A DNA stretch of 64,000 bases from a bacterium (lineage in GTDB: Bacteria; Calditrichota; Calditrichia; RBG-13-44-9; J042), in NCBI GenBank assembly GCA_015485355.1, contig WFTQ01000065.1, forward strand, positions 25,215 through 89,214, read 5' to 3'. Positions 1 to 9,116 of this stretch are shown here, piece after piece. The translations under genes were made by a program, and so were the position numbers. Position 1 is the first letter of the stretch. Every line of letters begins with the position of its first letter. The notes below the pieces were generated by a model. The model was not told the DNA's origin and did not search any database. It saw only the letters and a list, made by a program, of their open reading frames with translations.

Positions 1-2
1 TT

Positions 3-176
3 TTGGAAGAGCATTTTTCCGGCTGGAAGCCCAAGCCTGGGGAAACCATTCGCCGGCTGGCCTTTCTCGTTGCTGCGTATTTGGATAGTCGTCCGCGAGG
101 GATTGCTGTTCCTGCAGAGGAGCACCGCATTCCGACCCCCTGGGAAACGCTGGGGAACTGGGAAATGCTTGTTTAA
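3..176 (+). CDS. C-terminal end of a probable biotin carboxylase (acyl-CoA carboxylase alpha subunit), partial
   Basis: The frame is open from the window edge to a TAA at 174-176 and gives 57 residues. The beginning, LEEHFSGWKPKP, resembles the stretch that closes the biotin-carboxylase C-terminal domain in acyl-CoA carboxylases (a TxFLEEHF-like element), followed by a short helical tail. The next gene encodes the biotin carrier, which fits a carboxylase operon. The catalytic part lies outside the window, so the assignment rests on a weak motif and on context. An unrelated enzyme cannot be excluded. Confidence 0.45.
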   Translation: MEEHFSGWKPKPGETIRRLAFLVAAYLDSRPRGIAVPAEEHRIPTPWETLGNWEMLV

Positions 177-237
177 ACCGTGGATTTTTGCCCGAGAGTA
201 AAAAATTGCTTATCTTAGGCAAATCGGAGATAATCTG

Positions 238-777
238 GTGGGGGATATGGTCAAAAAATACCGGTATGCCGGGGAAGACACCCCGATAGAGATCCGCAAC
301 CCATCCCCGGAAACATTCACCGTCACGATAGAGAATCACACCCTCACGGCCCGAATTGAGCCGATATCGGCCCAACGATTGAAGTTAGAACACCAGGGTA
401 ACATTTTCACCGTTTACGCCATACCCAAAGATGGGGGGTATCAGATTTTCCTGGATGGTCATGTATTTACCATTTTGCCTCGGGATTCGGGAAAGACAGG
501 GGTGAAGGAAGCGGGGCCGGTTCGGCAGGAGACCTTTGGGGACAATTTGATAGAAGCACCCATGCCGGGGCGCATTTTAAAGCTCTTTGTCCGGGAGGGG
601 CAACGGGTGGCGGCTGAGGAACGGCTGTTCATTTTGGAAGCGATGAAAATGGAAAATGAAGTTCGAGCCCCCCGAGCGGGTGTGATTAAGAAAATCCATT
701 TCGGCGAAAACCAGTTGGTTTCTCTGGGGCAAACGGTCATCGAAATGGTGTTCTTGGAAAGTGATGGCGATTCTTGA
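238..777 (+). CDS. Biotin carboxyl carrier protein of an acyl-CoA carboxylase
   Basis: This 179-residue protein carries biotin and shuttles carboxyl groups between biotin carboxylase and carboxyltransferase. Its last 80 residues form a biotinyl/lipoyl domain: IEAPMPGRILKLFV leads to the biotinylation motif EAMKMENEV, where the lysine between the two methionines is the attachment site. The N-terminal 90 residues look like the beta-rich domain found in carriers of propionyl- or methylmalonyl-CoA carboxylases rather than the short AccB of fatty-acid synthesis. GTG at 238 gives the longest reading; ATG at 247 is a plausible alternative. The preceding partial gene probably encodes the partner carboxylase. 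The substrate acyl-CoA cannot be read from this gene. Confidence 0.85.
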   Translation: MGDMVKKYRYAGEDTPIEIRNPSPETFTVTIENHTLTARIEPISAQRLKLEHQGNIFTVYAIPKDGGYQIFLDGHVFTILPRDSGKTGVKEAGPVRQETFGDNLIEAPMPGRILKLFVREGQRVAAEERLFILEAMKMENEVRAPRAGVIKKIHFGENQLVSLGQTVIEMVFLESDGDS

Positions 778-1004
778 GTTGTTAGCTACAGCACAAAACG
801 GGAAACGAAAATTTTTAAGCGTTCTCATATAATGTCAGGAAAATTCAATAGTTATGAAACGTTTCGAAAGCCGTTTGGTGGCCGTTGATAACGGAAAAAA
901 GGCTGTCCTTCAGGGAAAAAATTGATATTTATCATACAGATAGGGACAAAAATGCAGATATTGTAAATAAAGTTAAGATATTTTCATATATGAGGAGGGC
1001 GATC

Positions 1005-2189
1005 ATGTTTATGCGCCGAAGCTTTGTTTTCAGTTTCTTGCTGTTAGGGCTGCTTTTTGGAACCACCCGAGCCGACATTGAAATCGATTTAACCCTTTTA
1101 AACACTCAGGCACGCGTATTTTACGTGGGGGATTTGGATTTCACCAAAACCGGCAGTGCTCCGGACATTTTCCGCCTGCGCCTGAGAAACACCACCGCAA
1201 ACCCGGAAGAGATCGTCGTCGAAATTAAAATTCTGTACAATGGGCGGGTGCTGGGAAAAGGACAAACCAACAACTTTGTGGTCCCGGGCAATTACGATCG
1301 GATCATTACCCAGCGGGACCTTACCGGGGGCGTTCTATTTATACCCAACCCCGATGGCAGGCCGCAGAAAGTGTACCTGAAGCGATATGAACTGGATACC
1401 CGGCAACTGGAAAACCTGAAGAACAAGATCCTTTCCACCGGTCGTTTACCCTCGGGACGCTACGAATTTATTGTTCAGGCGCGGTCTCTGCAAAGACCCG
1501 GGGTCGTCTACAACGAAAGTCCGGGGAATTTGGGGGACAATACGCTGGTGATCACCAATCCCACCAACGTCCAGCTGATCTTTCCAGGTAATCCTACAGG
1601 AACGCCCAATATCCCCACCGTTTCTACCATTTATCCCTATTTTCAATGGCAGTCCGATGCTAACATCTTTAACATCTACGTATACGAAAAACTGGCCCAG
1701 GACCGCAACGTGCAGGATGCCCTCAGTCACCCCCCGATTCTGTTCATCGAACGATACACCCTAGCTCCAGACCAGCGGCAATACCTTTTCCAATATCCCA
1801 CCAGCACCCAGCCGATCCGTTTCGAAAATGGGGGCCAGAGCGTGGGCCCTATTCGGTTGTTGGAACCGGGGAAAATTTACTACTGGTATATCGAGGCCAT
1901 TGTGCCCACCGGGGCGGGGGGAGAGCAGGTGATAAAAAGCGAGGTCTATCATTTCAAAATTCAGGAACGGGTCCCCAAAAACAGCCAGGCGCAACAGGTG
2001 TTGACCGTCCTACAGAACATTGGGGGAGATGTGCTGCTTCAGCAAATCAAATTGTTGAAAGAAAAGGGGTTTGAACCCACCGGCCGAGTGCGTCTGAATG
2101 GAAGGGAAATCGATCTGAACGAATTTATCCGCTACATCAATCAGTTACAAACCTCGCAGACGGAAATAGGGAAAATTCGTATCTATTAA
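1005..2189 (+). CDS. Secreted protein of unknown function, first gene of a FecR/CHASE2-cyclase cluster
   Basis: I do not recognise a named family. The frame is open from 885, but ATG 1005 is the likely start because AGGAGGG lies at 993-999 and the protein then begins with a clear signal peptide (two arginines, a Leu-rich core, cleavage after TTRA). The mature part of about 370 residues is beta-rich in its first two thirds. It includes a YFQWQSDANIFNIYVYE stretch like those in extracellular Ig/fibronectin-type modules, and it ends in a charged helical tail. It is followed after 24 bases by a FecR protein, then by a barrel-like protein and a CHASE2 cyclase on the same strand, which suggests an envelope component of one system. 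Confidence 0.7.
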   Translation: MFMRRSFVFSFLLLGLLFGTTRADIEIDLTLLNTQARVFYVGDLDFTKTGSAPDIFRLRLRNTTANPEEIVVEIKILYNGRVLGKGQTNNFVVPGNYDRIITQRDLTGGVLFIPNPDGRPQKVYLKRYELDTRQLENLKNKILSTGRLPSGRYEFIVQARSLQRPGVVYNESPGNLGDNTLVITNPTNVQLIFPGNPTGTPNIPTVSTIYPYFQWQSDANIFNIYVYEKLAQDRNVQDALSHPPILFIERYTLAPDQRQYLFQYPTSTQPIRFENGGQSVGPIRLLEPGKIYYWYIEAIVPTGAGGEQVIKSEVYHFKIQERVPKNSQAQQVLTVLQNIGGDVLLQQIKLLKEKGFEPTGRVRLNGREIDLNEFIRYINQLQTSQTEIGKIRIY

Positions 2190-2213
2190 AGAAAAAAACC
2201 GAAAGGGGTATCT

Positions 2214-2900
2214 ATGTTTCGTAAAACCACCTGGTTTATGGCCTTTATTTTCGTCCTTAGCGGCTTTCCTTTCGTTTTCGCGGCCAGCGATTATGTGGCT
2301 GTGGTTATCAAAAGTCGCGGACGGGTCACCTTAATGTCCAAAGGGAAATCCCGGAGCATTAAGGTGCAAAAGGGGCAATTGTTGCGGGACGGCGATCGGC
2401 TGGAGACGGGAACCGCGTCCTTTTGCGCCATTAAATTTCTGGATGACAAAAGTTTGTTGCGGATCAAGGAAAATTCCACCTGCGTTATCGAAGGTAAGAA
2501 AGAGGGAGAAAAAATTGACAAAAACATATTGGTGGAAGTGGGGTCTTTCTTTGCCAGCATTTTTAAACAGCGAGGGAAATTTCTGGTCACAACACCAACG
2601 TCGGTGGCATCGGTCAAAGGAACCCAATTCTGGACCATTCAGAAACGCAACGGTCCCACGATCTACATTGGTATCGAGGGTTCGATCGACATCAGCAACA
2701 AGGCGGGTCGGGTGTTGCTGCGTGCCGGTCAAACGGGCATCGTCTCCTCCCAGAATCAGTTACCTCAAATCCGCCTTACCAACCCCTCTGAAATTCCCTC
2801 CGAAGGGGAGGGTTCCGTCAAAACCCAGATTCTGGAAATCGAATTTAAAGACAGCGATGGGAGTCAGAAGGTGATGCAGATTGAAGTGATTCAAAAATAA
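2214..2900 (+). CDS. FecR-domain secreted protein
   Basis: This 228-residue protein has an N-terminal signal peptide ending near VFAAS. It is followed by a FecR-type domain with the usual order: a weak repeat of charged beta strands, GQLLRDGDRLETGTASFCAI, the KFLDDKSLLRIKENS strand pair, and VTTPTSVASVKGTQFWT. The last element is the classic FecR core, in which sequences of the type TPxxxxxVRGTxF are expected. FecR domains sit in the periplasm and transmit or sense envelope state. Here no sigma factor gene is adjacent; the downstream gene is an adenylate cyclase with a CHASE2 sensor. The gene starts at ATG 2214 after a GAAAGGGG ribosome site. Periplasmic location is inferred. Confidence 0.85.
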   Translation: MFRKTTWFMAFIFVLSGFPFVFAASDYVAVVIKSRGRVTLMSKGKSRSIKVQKGQLLRDGDRLETGTASFCAIKFLDDKSLLRIKENSTCVIEGKKEGEKIDKNILVEVGSFFASIFKQRGKFLVTTPTSVASVKGTQFWTIQKRNGPTIYIGIEGSIDISNKAGRVLLRAGQTGIVSSQNQLPQIRLTNPSEIPSEGEGSVKTQILEIEFKDSDGSQKVMQIEVIQK

Positions 2901-2903
2901 AGG

Positions 2904-5306
2904 ATGGAAAAAAGGATGGGGAGAACCGTGGAAAGGCTAAAAATTGTCGGGCTGGTGTTTGTATTATGGGGAATTGCCGTTTGGGCTTCGGGGGTGAAAC
3001 GAGTGGACGTGCAGGTATCTATGCCGACGTTCCATGAAGCAGAGGATCAACTTTATCTGGAAATGACCATCACCAATCGCAGCCGGTTTGCCGTTCGGGA
3101 GGCCCGAATCTATTACCGGGAAAGCGGGGAGGCGGATTTTCGGTGGATACGCATGGAACCTCAAGGGTTTCGCTACTCCGCCGCTGTGAATACGGGAAAT
3201 TTGAACACTCCGCTGATGGAATATTATTTTGATTTACAATTCGAAGACGGGATGCATCAAACCTATCCGGAGGGAGCACCTATCGCCGGTTTGCTCACGT
3301 ACTCCCTGCCTCAAATGGGCCCCACCGATGAAAATATTTTAATAATCAGTCCCGAACCCAACGAAGAAATTTACACCGATGAATTGATCATCACCGTATC
3401 GTTTCCTCGTTTTAGCGCCCAGGTGGATAAGGAACGCATTCGGTTGTTTTTAGACACCTGGGAAGTCTCCAAATCCCGATTTTTCCAGGTGTTTGACGAT
3501 TTTCTCACTTTCTCGCCCAATCAAATTCCCCCGGGGAAACATCGCATTCGGTTAGAATTATACGATCGGGGGGGGAAATTGCTGGCCCGGACCGAATGGA
3601 ATTTCGTGGCCCACCGACGGACAGGCCCGCGGGCCATCACCGAAGCATTGACCCTTACGGGAAACGTTTTCGCCGAAAGCCGCCAGGAAGTCCTTCAAGA
3701 TGCAACTTCGTCCATTCTCTACAATCGAACGGGTCTGGATCTGAATGGCAGCTATGGCAATGTACTATTCGGATCCCGAATATTTGTCTCCAATCAGGAA
3801 AAAAAAGACCGCCAGCCGATCAACCGCTTTTCGGGTTTCCTTCAATACTCATTCTGGAACAACCGTTACCTTCGCCTGGACCTCGGCGACAGTTACCCCA
3901 TCTTCGGCCCCATTTCCTTGCAAAATATTTTTGTGCGCGGGTTTTACGGACAACTGTTCCTGAAATTTCTCAATCTGGAATTTTCTCAGGGTTACATTCA
4001 GCGGGCCATTGCCTCTAAGACCCTCGCACCAGGAGATACGGTTCCGGGAACGTTTCAGAGAAACCTGACCGCCATCCGTACCAGCTTTGGCGCCCGACGC
4101 AAGTTCCAGATCGGGTTTTCCTATCTGAAAGGCAGGGACGAGGTGCAATCCCTGAACGGCCCGGCCGTGGAACCGCCCAAGGAGAATCTGGTGATCGGCT
4201 CCGACGTTTATTTCGCTACAGCCGACCAGCGCTTCGTCCTGGAAGGGTATGTAAACGCCAGTTTTATTAACAATAACATCACCGGCGGATCCATCCCCTT
4301 CGACACGCTGAAGACCAGCTTGCCGGACTCCGGTAAGGGCATGGAAAACCTCTACAACACGGCCAAACAGTTTATCACCATTAATCAATATCTCAGCCTC
4401 ATCCCAAGCGTGGCCTACCAGCTGCAGGCAAGATTCCGTTACTTCGGTAATTACGTGACGGTGGCGTTCCAGTCCATTGAAGATGGATATTATAGTATGG
4501 GACAACCCTACTTGCTGTCCGACTACCAGGGCCTCAATTTCTCCGACAACATTAACCTCTTTCGCAATCAGGTCTTCCTGACGTTAGGGTTCCAATATTT
4601 TCAAAATAACGTGAAGGGTACCAAGGGGACGACCACGCGCACCCGTTCCATGTATTTCAATCTCTCTTACTTTCCTTCCGGAAATGCTCCATCGATAACC
4701 TTAGGATTCAACAATTATCAGCGGGGCAACGATTTGACCCGTCCGGATTCCCTTCGCCCCGAACTCCCAGAAAATAATCAGACCAATACCTTCAATTTTT
4801 CCACCAATTATTCGGCCAACCTTCTGGGATTGGACCATCAGTTTACGATCAATTTAATGAGCTTCCAGCAGCGGGATAGATTTTACAATACCGGAAACAG
4901 CAACTCGGGTCTGGTTGCCTTCATCACCAAGACCCGCTTTCAATTTCCTCTTACTACCACCCTGGAGGTTTCGTTACAGCAAACGGAAAGCGCCAAAGGC
5001 AGCGACGTGGAGAGTCAGATTGCGGTGAACAATGTGGGGCTGGGGCTGGAATATCAACTGGGTAAGATATTTTCCCGCTCGGATAATTTGGCGGTGGCGT
5101 TGAATACACAGATCGGAACGGTAAACTCCATTATTCGTAATGCGGATCAGAACCTGAACTATACCCGTGCTTTTCTGAGTGGGCGTTTAATTTACTCGCT
5201 TCCTCGAATCGGCCGGTTTTCTTTAAACGCCGATTTTATTAATTACAGTGGCGATCAGGCCTATGTGGACTACATCCTGACGGCACGTTACGACCTAAGT
5301 TTTTAG
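2904..5306 (+). CDS. Large putative outer-membrane beta-barrel protein with N-terminal Ig-like part
   Basis: The protein has up to 800 residues and no family name I can give. An N-terminal hydrophobic segment (LKIVGLVFVLWGIAVWAS) acts as a signal sequence. Residues of about 35-240 look like two Ig-like beta-sandwich modules (SMPTFHEAEDQLYLEMTI; NEEIYTDELIITVSFP). The rest is dominated by alternating aromatic and polar strands and ends in RYDLSF, a terminal phenylalanine typical of barrels inserted by the Bam machine. The gene begins 3 bases after the FecR gene. ATG 2904, ATG 2916 and GTG 2928 are all in frame; the last has the best spaced GGGGAG site. It is probably the outer-membrane component of the FecR/cyclase cluster. 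Confidence 0.65.
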   Translation: MEKRMGRTVERLKIVGLVFVLWGIAVWASGVKRVDVQVSMPTFHEAEDQLYLEMTITNRSRFAVREARIYYRESGEADFRWIRMEPQGFRYSAAVNTGNLNTPLMEYYFDLQFEDGMHQTYPEGAPIAGLLTYSLPQMGPTDENILIISPEPNEEIYTDELIITVSFPRFSAQVDKERIRLFLDTWEVSKSRFFQVFDDFLTFSPNQIPPGKHRIRLELYDRGGKLLARTEWNFVAHRRTGPRAITEALTLTGNVFAESRQEVLQDATSSILYNRTGLDLNGSYGNVLFGSRIFVSNQEKKDRQPINRFSGFLQYSFWNNRYLRLDLGDSYPIFGPISLQNIFVRGFYGQLFLKFLNLEFSQGYIQRAIASKTLAPGDTVPGTFQRNLTAIRTSFGARRKFQIGFSYLKGRDEVQSLNGPAVEPPKENLVIGSDVYFATADQRFVLEGYVNASFINNNITGGSIPFDTLKTSLPDSGKGMENLYNTAKQFITINQYLSLIPSVAYQLQARFRYFGNYVTVAFQSIEDGYYSMGQPYLLSDYQGLNFSDNINLFRNQVFLTLGFQYFQNNVKGTKGTTTRTRSMYFNLSYFPSGNAPSITLGFNNYQRGNDLTRPDSLRPELPENNQTNTFNFSTNYSANLLGLDHQFTINLMSFQQRDRFYNTGNSNSGLVAFITKTRFQFPLTTTLEVSLQQTESAKGSDVESQIAVNNVGLGLEYQLGKIFSRSDNLAVALNTQIGTVNSIIRNADQNLNYTRAFLSGRLIYSLPRIGRFSLNADFINYSGDQAYVDYILTARYDLSF

Positions 5307-5317
5307 AGCAAGGCCGG

Positions 5318-7429
5318 ATGAAGAAAAACCCCATTGTTCCTCCATTGCTCATTGGAGTGGGCGTGTTTTTACTCTCGGTGATGCTGAGCGCCATACCGGT
5401 GCTCAGCAGCCTGGAGCTGCGCACCATCGATTGGCGCTTTAGCTGGCGCGGAGTCGAGTCGGTGGAGGACTCCCCTATCGTCATTGTTACCATCGATGAT
5501 CAGTCTTTCGAGTCGCTTCCCGACCGCTGGCCCTGGCCCCGCTCTTACTATGCCCATGTTATCGACAACCTGACCCAGGCGGGGGCGCGGGTGATTGGCC
5601 TGGATATCATTTTCGACATCCCGGACCCCTATGGCCCGGAGAAGGATCAGATGCTGGCCGATGCCATCCGCCGGGCCGGTAATGTGGTGTTGACCGGTAA
5701 ATTGGAAGAAACTGTGGGCCGAGTCCGCTACCCCTATCTGAACAAGCCTCTCCCTCTGTTGTTGGAAGCCGATAGCACCTGGGGCATTGTGGCCATCCAA
5801 TCGGATACCGACGGCATGTACCGCCGCTATTTCGTGGCACAGCGGTACCGGGAGCGTTGGCTGCCTTCATTCGGGCTCCAGGTCATCCGGAAATACCAAA
5901 ATTACGGCCCCGAGGTGAAACCCAAACGCCTCCAGAAAGGCTTCCAATTCGGAGATTTCTTCATCCCTCTGTACGACGAAAACACCATGTTAATTAATTT
6001 CGCCGGACCCCGGAAAACGTTTCCGTATTACTCCTTTGATACCGTCATCGACGACGAAGATTTCGATCTGAAAGGCGAATTCGATCTGGACTATTTCAAC
6101 GAACTACTGCAGGAGGGGGTGTTTAAAGATAAGATCGTTCTGATCGGCTCGACGGTCTCCGAATTGCACGACAATTTCCCGACCCCTTTTCTGGAATACA
6201 CCGACCGGCAGGGCAATCGCTTCAAGGCGGAAATGCCCGGTGTAGAAATCCACGCCAACGCCATTCGTACCATCCTGAATCACCTGTATTATTTTCACAT
6301 GCATCCCGTATTATTTTTCGCCCTGGTTTTGCTTCTGATTTTCGTTGTTCAGTTGATCACCTTTCGGTTACCCACCCTCGCCGCGGTCCTGTTCACCATG
6401 GGGATGATTCTGCTTTATAACCTCTTGCAGTTTTATCTGTTTGCCAATTATCGTTTAATAATGGAAATGGTCTTTCCCACGCTGGCGATTTTTCTGTCCT
6501 TTGTGGGTAACAATATTTACCAGTACATCGTTACCCAACGGGAAAAACAGATGATTTTTGGGGCATTCCAGCAATATGTTCCTGAGAAAGTGGTCAAGGA
6601 GTTATTGGCCCATCCAGAGAAGTTAACCCTGGGGGGCGAAGAGCGGTTTATGACGGTCATGTTTTCCGATGTAGCCAATTTTACTTCCATTTCCGAAAAC
6701 ATGACCCCCCGGGAACTGGTCAATTTGATCAACGAGTATTTGTCGGAAATGACCGATATTATTTTGAAATACGATGGAATTATCGACAAGTATGAAGGCG
6801 ACGCCATTATGGCCGAGTTTGGAGCGCCTGTGTATTTCGACGATCATGCCGCCAAAGCCTGTGCGGCGGCCCTGGAAATGCAAAAACGACTCAAGGAGCT
6901 GGGGGAGCGCTGGCGTAAACAGAACCGCCCTGTGCTGACCTGCCGGGTTGGGATAAACAGCGGCAACATGATCGTGGGTAACATGGGATCCCGGAAGGTG
7001 TTCGACTATACCGTACTGGGCGATGAGGTCAACCTGGCTTCCCGCCTGGAAGGGGCCAATAAAATCTTTCAAACCCATATCATGATTTCGGAAAGTACCT
7101 ACAAACTGGTCAAAGAGGAATTCGTTACCCGACCGCTGGATTTGATCCGGGTCAAGGGGAAAAAAAAGCCGGTTCAGGTCTTCGAATTGATCGCCCGAAA
7201 AAACGAAAAACTGCCCACCAGTTATCGGGAAATTTTACCCGTCTATCTCAATGGCATTCGCTATTACCAAACCCGCCAGTGGGATAAAGCCATCGAATGC
7301 TTTACCTATTGCTTGCGCATTAAACCCAACGACGGCCCCTCCAAGCAATATTTACAGCGGGTTAAGGCCTATCAACTCAACCCGCCGCCCCCCGATTGGG
7401 ATGGAGTATTTACCCTTACCACCAAGTAA
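5318..7429 (+). CDS. Adenylate cyclase (class III) with extracytoplasmic CHASE2 sensor
   Basis: This 703-residue membrane protein probably makes cAMP in response to an envelope signal. The order is: one N-terminal membrane helix (about 8-28), a CHASE2 domain (about 30-320, with the typical VIVTIDDQSFE and RAGARVIGLDIIFD elements), a group of membrane helices (about 328-410), a class III cyclase domain (about 440-625) and a TPR-like C-terminal tail. Metal ligands D451 and D495, K491 and T565 as candidate purine-specifying residues, and transition-state N572/R576 are all present, so the enzyme should be active and ATP-specific. It starts 11 bases after the barrel gene. The substrate choice is inferred from K/T and not proven. 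Confidence 0.9.
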   Translation: MKKNPIVPPLLIGVGVFLLSVMLSAIPVLSSLELRTIDWRFSWRGVESVEDSPIVIVTIDDQSFESLPDRWPWPRSYYAHVIDNLTQAGARVIGLDIIFDIPDPYGPEKDQMLADAIRRAGNVVLTGKLEETVGRVRYPYLNKPLPLLLEADSTWGIVAIQSDTDGMYRRYFVAQRYRERWLPSFGLQVIRKYQNYGPEVKPKRLQKGFQFGDFFIPLYDENTMLINFAGPRKTFPYYSFDTVIDDEDFDLKGEFDLDYFNELLQEGVFKDKIVLIGSTVSELHDNFPTPFLEYTDRQGNRFKAEMPGVEIHANAIRTILNHLYYFHMHPVLFFALVLLLIFVVQLITFRLPTLAAVLFTMGMILLYNLLQFYLFANYRLIMEMVFPTLAIFLSFVGNNIYQYIVTQREKQMIFGAFQQYVPEKVVKELLAHPEKLTLGGEERFMTVMFSDVANFTSISENMTPRELVNLINEYLSEMTDIILKYDGIIDKYEGDAIMAEFGAPVYFDDHAAKACAAALEMQKRLKELGERWRKQNRPVLTCRVGINSGNMIVGNMGSRKVFDYTVLGDEVNLASRLEGANKIFQTHIMISESTYKLVKEEFVTRPLDLIRVKGKKKPVQVFELIARKNEKLPTSYREILPVYLNGIRYYQTRQWDKAIECFTYCLRIKPNDGPSKQYLQRVKAYQLNPPPPDWDGVFTLTTK

Positions 7430-7453
7430 ACGGCAGATTCCCTGCACGTTCGT

Positions 7454-7487
7454 GGGGAGAAGCGCCCGGCCGCCGCTTCTCGTCCCC
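7454..7487 (+). terminator. Hairpin between the convergent cyclase and nadK genes
   Basis: GGGGAGAAGCG at 7454-7464 pairs with CGCTTCT-C-(gt)-CCCC at 7474-7487, giving 11 base pairs with a two-base bulge and a nine-base loop. ATTTTGTT follows on the plus strand. The position, between two genes that end towards each other, suits a bidirectional terminator. Confidence 0.5.
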
Positions 7488-7505
7488 ATTTTGTTCGCCG
7501 GAAAG

Positions 7506-8393
7506 TCAGGTTTCGTAACTCCAACGGCTCTTGTCGCGAAAATCTTCTCCCCAGCGGAGCTTGCTGTTCAACAGGGCAAAGAAGTCGCTCTTTTCGTGCT
7601 TTACCAGACGCGTCGTATACTCGGCTTTTTCGATGACGATCCGCGTGCGACTCTTACAATAGCGCACATCTCGACCATCCCCTACCACCACCACCTCGGG
7701 ATGTTCGGTATACACAGTGGCGGATATTTTCACGGTGTCGGGCAGAATCACCGGGCGGTTGGTAAGCGAGTGAGGTGCAATGGGATTGATGATCAGCACC
7801 CGTGTAGAGGGAATGACAATGGGCCCACCCACAGACAACGAATAACCCGTGGAACCCGTAGGCGTGGAGATCAATAAACCATCGGCGATATAATTGTTCA
7901 AATAGCGGTCGTTCACCTTGGTGGTTATCTGAATCACTCGAGGAGAACTCCCCTTATCGATGGTAATTTCATTGAGGGCGAATATGGGACGCTCATCGCC
8001 CTCAATGGATGCCCGCACCATCAAGCGCTCTTCGATGTGGTATTTGCCCTGCAAAATCTCCCGAAAAATCACTTCGAACTTTTCCAAAGGAATTTCTGTT
8101 AAAAATCCCAGCCCCCCCACGTTGATCCCCAAAATGGGAATCTGTTCGCGGTACACCAGTTGCACGGTCTTTAAAATCGTTCCGTCTCCGCCAAAGGCCA
8201 GGATCATGTCGAACCGATCATCCATTTCCTGCTCCGAAAAGGTCGGATAATCCTGGATGGGAAACTGGGATGCTTCGACAATTTGTTCCGATAAGGCAAC
8301 CTCTACTCGATGTTTTTTGAACCAATGGAGCAAATAGGGAAGCCGTTCCCAGAACAGCCGTTTACGCACATTAGCGATCAGAGCAAACTTCAA
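7506..8393 (-). CDS. nadK: NAD kinase
   Basis: This 295-residue cytoplasmic enzyme phosphorylates NAD to NADP with ATP or polyphosphate. It shows the family signature FGGDGTILKTV near residue 67, the glycine-rich GINVGGLGFLTEI, the NE-short-D element (FALNEITIDKG) and the conserved PTGSTGYSLSVGGPIV stretch. Length and order match bacterial NadK. The gene reads against its left neighbour (the cyclase) and away from its right neighbour (smpB). The start is ATG at 8393. Confidence 0.95.
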   Translation of the reverse strand: MKFALIANVRKRLFWERLPYLLHWFKKHRVEVALSEQIVEASQFPIQDYPTFSEQEMDDRFDMILAFGGDGTILKTVQLVYREQIPILGINVGGLGFLTEIPLEKFEVIFREILQGKYHIEERLMVRASIEGDERPIFALNEITIDKGSSPRVIQITTKVNDRYLNNYIADGLLISTPTGSTGYSLSVGGPIVIPSTRVLIINPIAPHSLTNRPVILPDTVKISATVYTEHPEVVVVGDGRDVRYCKSRTRIVIEKAEYTTRLVKHEKSDFFALLNSKLRWGEDFRDKSRWSYET

Positions 8394-8560
8394 AGCACGG
8401 CTCCTTATGGTGAAATCGTCCTTCTTTACAAATTAAAGGCTTACAAAGGATCAATCAAGCTTTTCCTGAAAGTGGCCTCTGGATGCTCCGGGAACACATT
8501 TTGCTTGTAAAAAGGGGAGCGATACCCTAATTTTTAGAGTTTGGAAGGATTGAAAAGGCC

Positions 8561-9028
8561 ATGACGTCGGAAAAAGTCCACATCGTTACCTCCAATCGCA
8601 AAGCGTATCACGATTATCAAATTTTGGAGACGCTGGAAGCGGGGATTGTGTTGACCGGCACCGAGGTGAAATCCCTTCGGCTGGGAAAATGCAGTTTAAA
8701 AGACGCCTACGCCCGGATTCGGGACGGCGAGGCCTGGCTGATCGGGATGCATATCAGTCCCTACGAGAATGCCGGATATGCCTCCCACGATCCTTTCCGG
8801 GAGCGGAAGTTGTTGTTGCACAAGGACGAAATCAAACGTCTGTGGCGGAAAGTTCAGGAGAAAGGCGTAACCCTGATCCCTTTGAAAGTGTATTTCAAGC
8901 GGGGTCGGGCTAAAATCGAATTGGGCCTGGCTACCGGGAAAAAGAAATACGACAAGCGGCAGGAAATAGCCCGGAGAGACCAGGAACGGGAAATGAAACG
9001 CCTGGAAAAACGGTATCGTGTTAAGTGA
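8561..9028 (+). CDS. smpB: SsrA-binding protein SmpB
   Basis: SmpB binds tmRNA and brings it to stalled ribosomes for trans-translation. The 155-residue protein has the whole family pattern: NRKAYHDYQILETLEAGIVL, the TGTEVKSLR loop, HISPYENAGY, and the basic C-terminal tail KKYDKRQEIARRDQEREMKR, which folds into the decoding path of stalled ribosomes. tyrS follows on the same strand. No tmRNA gene was recognised next to it. Confidence 0.97.
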   Translation: MTSEKVHIVTSNRKAYHDYQILETLEAGIVLTGTEVKSLRLGKCSLKDAYARIRDGEAWLIGMHISPYENAGYASHDPFRERKLLLHKDEIKRLWRKVQEKGVTLIPLKVYFKRGRAKIELGLATGKKKYDKRQEIARRDQEREMKRLEKRYRVK

Positions 9029-9116
9029 AGCGGGTGATGAAAATTCATGGGCTTTGGAAGGAGCCTTTTCCGTTTAAATCCAAGGTAGACTAAGAGGCAA
9101 AAGCAAGGTGGATCGG

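Noticed and set aside
885..1004. Upstream in-frame extension of the first FecR-cluster gene
   Set aside because: It would place a 40-residue polar leader in front of a clear signal peptide, and AGGAGGG is perfectly spaced for ATG 1005.
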